Positions 14,798-16,010 of a stretch of DNA of 16,010 bases are shown here, in pieces (positions within the stretch are counted from its first letter, which is position 1; every line of letters begins with the position of its first letter). Source of the DNA: Zeimonas sp044507525. Its GTDB lineage: Bacteria; Pseudomonadota; Gammaproteobacteria; Burkholderiales; Burkholderiaceae_E. The notes beneath the pieces are model-generated. The model was not told the origin of the DNA and did not search any database. It worked only from the letters and a program-made list of their open reading frames with translations. The position numbers were made by a program, and so were the translations under genes. The stretch lies in NCBI GenBank assembly GCA_044507525.1, contig JBIQJM010000073.1, positions 1-16,010 of the forward strand. The letters are read 5' to 3'.

Positions 14798-14803
14798 GAT
14801 AAT
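14798..14803 (+). promoter_or_regulatory. Weak candidate -10 for the membrane fusion protein gene
   Basis: GATAAT differs from the consensus -10 by one base and lies 33 nt before the ATG at 14837. The hexamer 17 bp upstream (CTGTGA, 14775-14780) matches a -35 at only three positions. It lies in a 91-bp gap after hemY and could give the efflux gene its own promoter. No clear Shine-Dalgarno precedes the ATG. Confidence 0.25.
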
Positions 14804-14836
14804 GGCGCGCCTTCCCCTCCATCGTCCTTCGTCGCC

Positions 14837-15961
14837 ATGCCCATCCCCCTGATCCCCGGCCTGATCGCCGCCGCCGCGCTCGCCGTGCTCACCGGCTGCG
14901 ACAGCGGCGCCACGGGATCGACGAGCGCTGCCGCTGCAGCCACGCCGCCGCCCACCGAGGTGGGCGTGCTCGAGATGCAGCCGAGCCGCGTGCCGATCGT
15001 GCTCGAGGCCGTCGCGCGCACCGAGGGATCGCGCGAGGTCGAGGTGCGCGCCCGCGTCTCGGGCATCCTCGAGCGCCAGCTGTTCCGCGAGGGCGAGACG
15101 ATCCGTGCGGGTGCACCGATGTTTCGCATCGAGCGCGCGCCCTTCGAGATCGCGCTGGCGCAGGCGCGCGCGGTGCTCGCGCAGGAGCAGGCCAGGCTCG
15201 ACCGCGCGAGCATCGAGGCGGCGCGCCTGAAGCCGCTGGTCGACAGCCGCGCGGTCAGCGAGCGGGAATACGACGACGCGGTGTCCGACCGGCAGCAGGC
15301 GCGCGCGGCGCTGCAGCTCGCGCAGGCGCGGGTCCGCGAGGCCGAGCTGAACCTCTCGTACACGACGCTGAACGCGCCGATCTCGGGCATCACAGGGCGT
15401 GCGCTGCGCTCCGAGGGCAGCCTCGTGCAGGCCGGTACCGAGAGCAGCCTGCTGACCACGGTCACCCGGGCCGATCCGATCTGGGTGCGCTTCGCGCTGT
15501 CCGAACCGGAGTACCTGCAGTTGCGCGAAGCGGGCGAGCGCGCTTCGACCGTGCGGGTGGCGCTGCCCGACGGCAGCGTCCACGAGCGCGCGGGCACGCT
15601 GAACTTCACCGGCTCGTCGATCGACGAGAAGCTCGGCACGGTCCAGTTGCGCGCCGAGTTCGCGAACCCCGCGCTCGAGCTGCTGCCCGGCCAGTTCGTC
15701 AAGGCCCTGGTGCAGGTCGGCGAGCGGGAGGCCTTCCTCGTGCCGCAGGCCGCCGTGCAGCAGAACGAGCGCGGCCGCTTCGTCTGGATCGTCGACGCAT
15801 CGAACCGGGTCGAGCAGCGCTTCGTGCAGACCGCCGGCTGGAGCGGGCACGACTGGGTCGTTCGCGAGGGCCTCGAGGCAGGCGATCGCGTGGCGATCGA
15901 CAACGTACTGCGCCTTCGTCCCGGTGCGCAGGTGGCACCGCGCGCCGGCGTGCCGCATTGA
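14837..15961 (+). CDS. RND-type efflux periplasmic adaptor (membrane fusion lipoprotein)
   Basis: This 374-aa adaptor links an inner-membrane RND pump to an outer-membrane channel. Starting at ATG 14837, the N-terminus is a lipoprotein signal ending in the lipobox LTGC, with C21 as the lipidation site; an earlier in-frame GTG (14777) would add 20 polar residues before the signal and is rejected. A beta-barrel/lipoyl half-motif at about 45-95 (EVRARVSGILERQLFREGE) is followed by an alpha-hairpin (about 105-180, Ala/Gln/Arg/Glu-rich). The second lipoyl half reads LNLSYTTLNAPISGITGRAL, and then comes the barrel and membrane-proximal part (DPIWVRFALSEPEYLQL, LGTVQLRAEFANPALELLPGQFVKA). This is the AcrA/MexA/MdtA family and length is typical. 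The pump gene would be expected next but only 49 nt remain. Which compound is exported cannot be inferred. Confidence 0.94.
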   Translation: MPIPLIPGLIAAAALAVLTGCDSGATGSTSAAAAATPPPTEVGVLEMQPSRVPIVLEAVARTEGSREVEVRARVSGILERQLFREGETIRAGAPMFRIERAPFEIALAQARAVLAQEQARLDRASIEAARLKPLVDSRAVSEREYDDAVSDRQQARAALQLAQARVREAELNLSYTTLNAPISGITGRALRSEGSLVQAGTESSLLTTVTRADPIWVRFALSEPEYLQLREAGERASTVRVALPDGSVHERAGTLNFTGSSIDEKLGTVQLRAEFANPALELLPGQFVKALVQVGEREAFLVPQAAVQQNERGRFVWIVDASNRVEQRFVQTAGWSGHDWVVREGLEAGDRVAIDNVLRLRPGAQVAPRAGVPH

Positions 15962-15962
15962 G

Positions 15963-16010
15963 GTGAACGCCATTCTCTTCTCGAGCCTGGCGCGCTCGCG
16001 GCAGCCGGCA
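15963..16010 (+). CDS. Possible start of the next gene (cut by window edge)
   Basis: A GTG at 15963, one base after the preceding stop codon, opens a frame of 16 codons (VNAILFSSLARSRQPA) to the end of the window. An RND pump subunit is expected from context, but this peptide does not show the usual RRPV pattern near the N-terminus, and there is no clear Shine-Dalgarno before the GTG. It may also be non-coding. Confidence 0.25.
   Translation, partial: MNAILFSSLARSRQPA

Noticed and set aside
14777..14836. GTG 14777 as the start of the efflux adaptor
   Set aside because: It would put 20 polar residues ahead of a lipoprotein signal peptide; ATG 14837 gives a proper signal and lipobox.
13456..15903. 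815-codon minus-strand frame opposite hemY and the efflux adaptor
   Set aside because: Antisense to two well-supported genes, and the product is low-complexity.

Overview
The window is very GC-rich, with genes packed tightly, many 4-35 nt overlaps and strong G/C third-position bias. The gene content (two TRAP transporter systems, an AlgZ/AlgR-type two-component pair between argH and hemC, separate hemC-hemD-hemX-hemY) points to a betaproteobacterium, probably Burkholderiales. That placement is inferred from gene order and protein style, not from a marker gene. The strong codon bias also produces long open antisense and out-of-frame shadows, which I do not annotate.

Layout. Bases 1-2248 (minus) hold the permease genes of a DctQM-type TRAP transporter: dctQ, then a long-form dctM that runs off the left edge. 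No binding-protein gene lies beside them in the window. Bases 2385-3710 (minus) encode a CNNM/CBS/CorC-type membrane protein. A 318-bp divergent intergenic region (3711-4028) separates it from a second TRAP system on the plus strand (4029-7121), made of a TAXI-family binding protein and a fused DctQ-DctM permease, with a GC-rich stem-loop between the two genes.

Bases 7222-8619 (minus) are argH. It is divergent, across 73 bp, from an AlgZ/LytS-like membrane histidine kinase and its overlapping LytTR response regulator (8693-10622). After a 117-bp hairpin-rich gap come hemC, hemD, hemX and hemY (10740-14745), overlapping or nearly touching. This order, argH / algZ-algR / hemC-hemD-hemX-hemY, is the same as around algR in Pseudomonas. 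The window ends with an RND-type membrane fusion lipoprotein (14837-15961) and the first bases of a possible next gene.

How they work together. HemC and HemD make uroporphyrinogen III from porphobilinogen. HemX and HemY are membrane-anchored accessory proteins of uncertain role. AlgZ/AlgR is a signalling pair placed where it could link cell-envelope or surface behaviour to tetrapyrrole supply, but linkage is the only evidence here. The TRAP systems import organic acids or similar solutes using an ion gradient; their substrates cannot be read from the sequence.

I found no tRNA, rRNA, CRISPR array, insertion sequence, phage gene or recognisable defence system. Nothing convincingly amounts to a new multi-gene system. 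The most interesting points are the degenerate ATP site and vicinal cysteines of the AlgZ-like kinase, several well-formed inverted repeats at decision points between genes, and the missing TRAP binding protein beside dctQM.
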